This document shows positions 63,973 through 64,000 of a stretch of DNA of 64,000 nt, piece by piece. Source of the stretch: Lewinellaceae bacterium (GTDB lineage Bacteria; Bacteroidota; Bacteroidia; Chitinophagales; Saprospiraceae). A program made the position numbers and the translations under genes. Within the stretch, counting starts at the first letter, position 1. The number at the start of each line of letters is the position of its first letter. The DNA lies in assembly GCA_016719605.1 (NCBI GenBank), contig JADJYW010000001.1, positions 930,001 to 994,000 of the forward strand, read 5' to 3'. The notes beneath the pieces are model-generated. The model worked only from the letters and a program-made list of their open reading frames with translations, did no database searches and was not told the origin of the DNA.

Positions 63973-64000
63973 AGACGTGGTAGTTTAGGTAGTTGATAAA

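Overview
The window reads as a chromosomal segment of a Bacteroidota organism, most likely of the Saprospiraceae/Lewinella type. The signs are type IX secretion (T9SS) C-terminal sorting domains on four large exported proteins, many genes preceded by the Bacteroidota -7 promoter element TAnnTTTG with no Shine-Dalgarno, the long Bacteroidota form of NusB, DUF2911 and DUF6580-type proteins, the rpsU-xerC gene order, and tRNA genes without an encoded CCA. There is no rRNA, CRISPR, prophage or complete insertion sequence.

Layout. 1-2.9 kb: 3' end of an ACR3 arsenite pump, a metallophosphoesterase, a PspC-like protein, nusB. 3-12.2 kb (minus strand): a broken T9SS cargo gene, a heptose-kinase-like PfkB protein overlapping an MBL hydrolase, acyl-CoA dehydrogenase, xerC-rpsU, a spermidine-synthase-like methyltransferase and a large AsmA protein. 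12.5-17.2 kb (plus): RNase D, a fused double-ATPase peptide ABC transporter protein, recN. 17.2-24.4 kb: msrB, M1 peptidase, membrane protein, thioesterase, alpha-hydroxy acid oxidase, RlpA, IscA. 24.4-26.6 kb: dnaA and tRNA-Ser/tRNA-Pro. 26.6-37.4 kb: outer-membrane and lipoproteins, a haloperoxidase/PAP2 protein, DUF2911, ElaA, a methyltransferase, grpE-dnaJ, a TlpA thioredoxin, flavin reductase, DUF2520 protein. 37.6-48.5 kb: choice-of-anchor-B T9SS protein, histidine phosphatase, flippase plus glycosyltransferase, dienelactone hydrolase, RlmI, subtilisin-like protease, RpiB, M28 peptidase. 48.6-64 kb: amidase, K+/H+ antiporter, LipB, small conserved proteins, GH97 glycosidase, epimerase and a 7-kb leucine-rich-repeat T9SS gene.

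Three things stand out. First, DnaA is complete up to the RQ..MYL helix of domain IV but lacks the GGRDHSTV DNA-binding signature, as if about 25 codons had been cleanly removed in frame. Second, the last gene encodes a protein of about 2,325 residues built from two tandem copies of one architecture (leucine-rich solenoid, then beta domains) ending in a T9SS signal. Third, short G-poor tandem repeats of two recurring sequence families sit directly upstream of several start codons and once inside an ABC ATPase gene, and there are two MITE-like elements with terminal inverted repeats.

Caution: eleven genes are split by frameshifts, many of them one-base changes in homopolymers with intact coding sense on both sides, including housekeeping genes (recN, rpiB). 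This looks more like uncorrected sequencing error than gene decay, so such genes are annotated as single loci and the position of each break is given.
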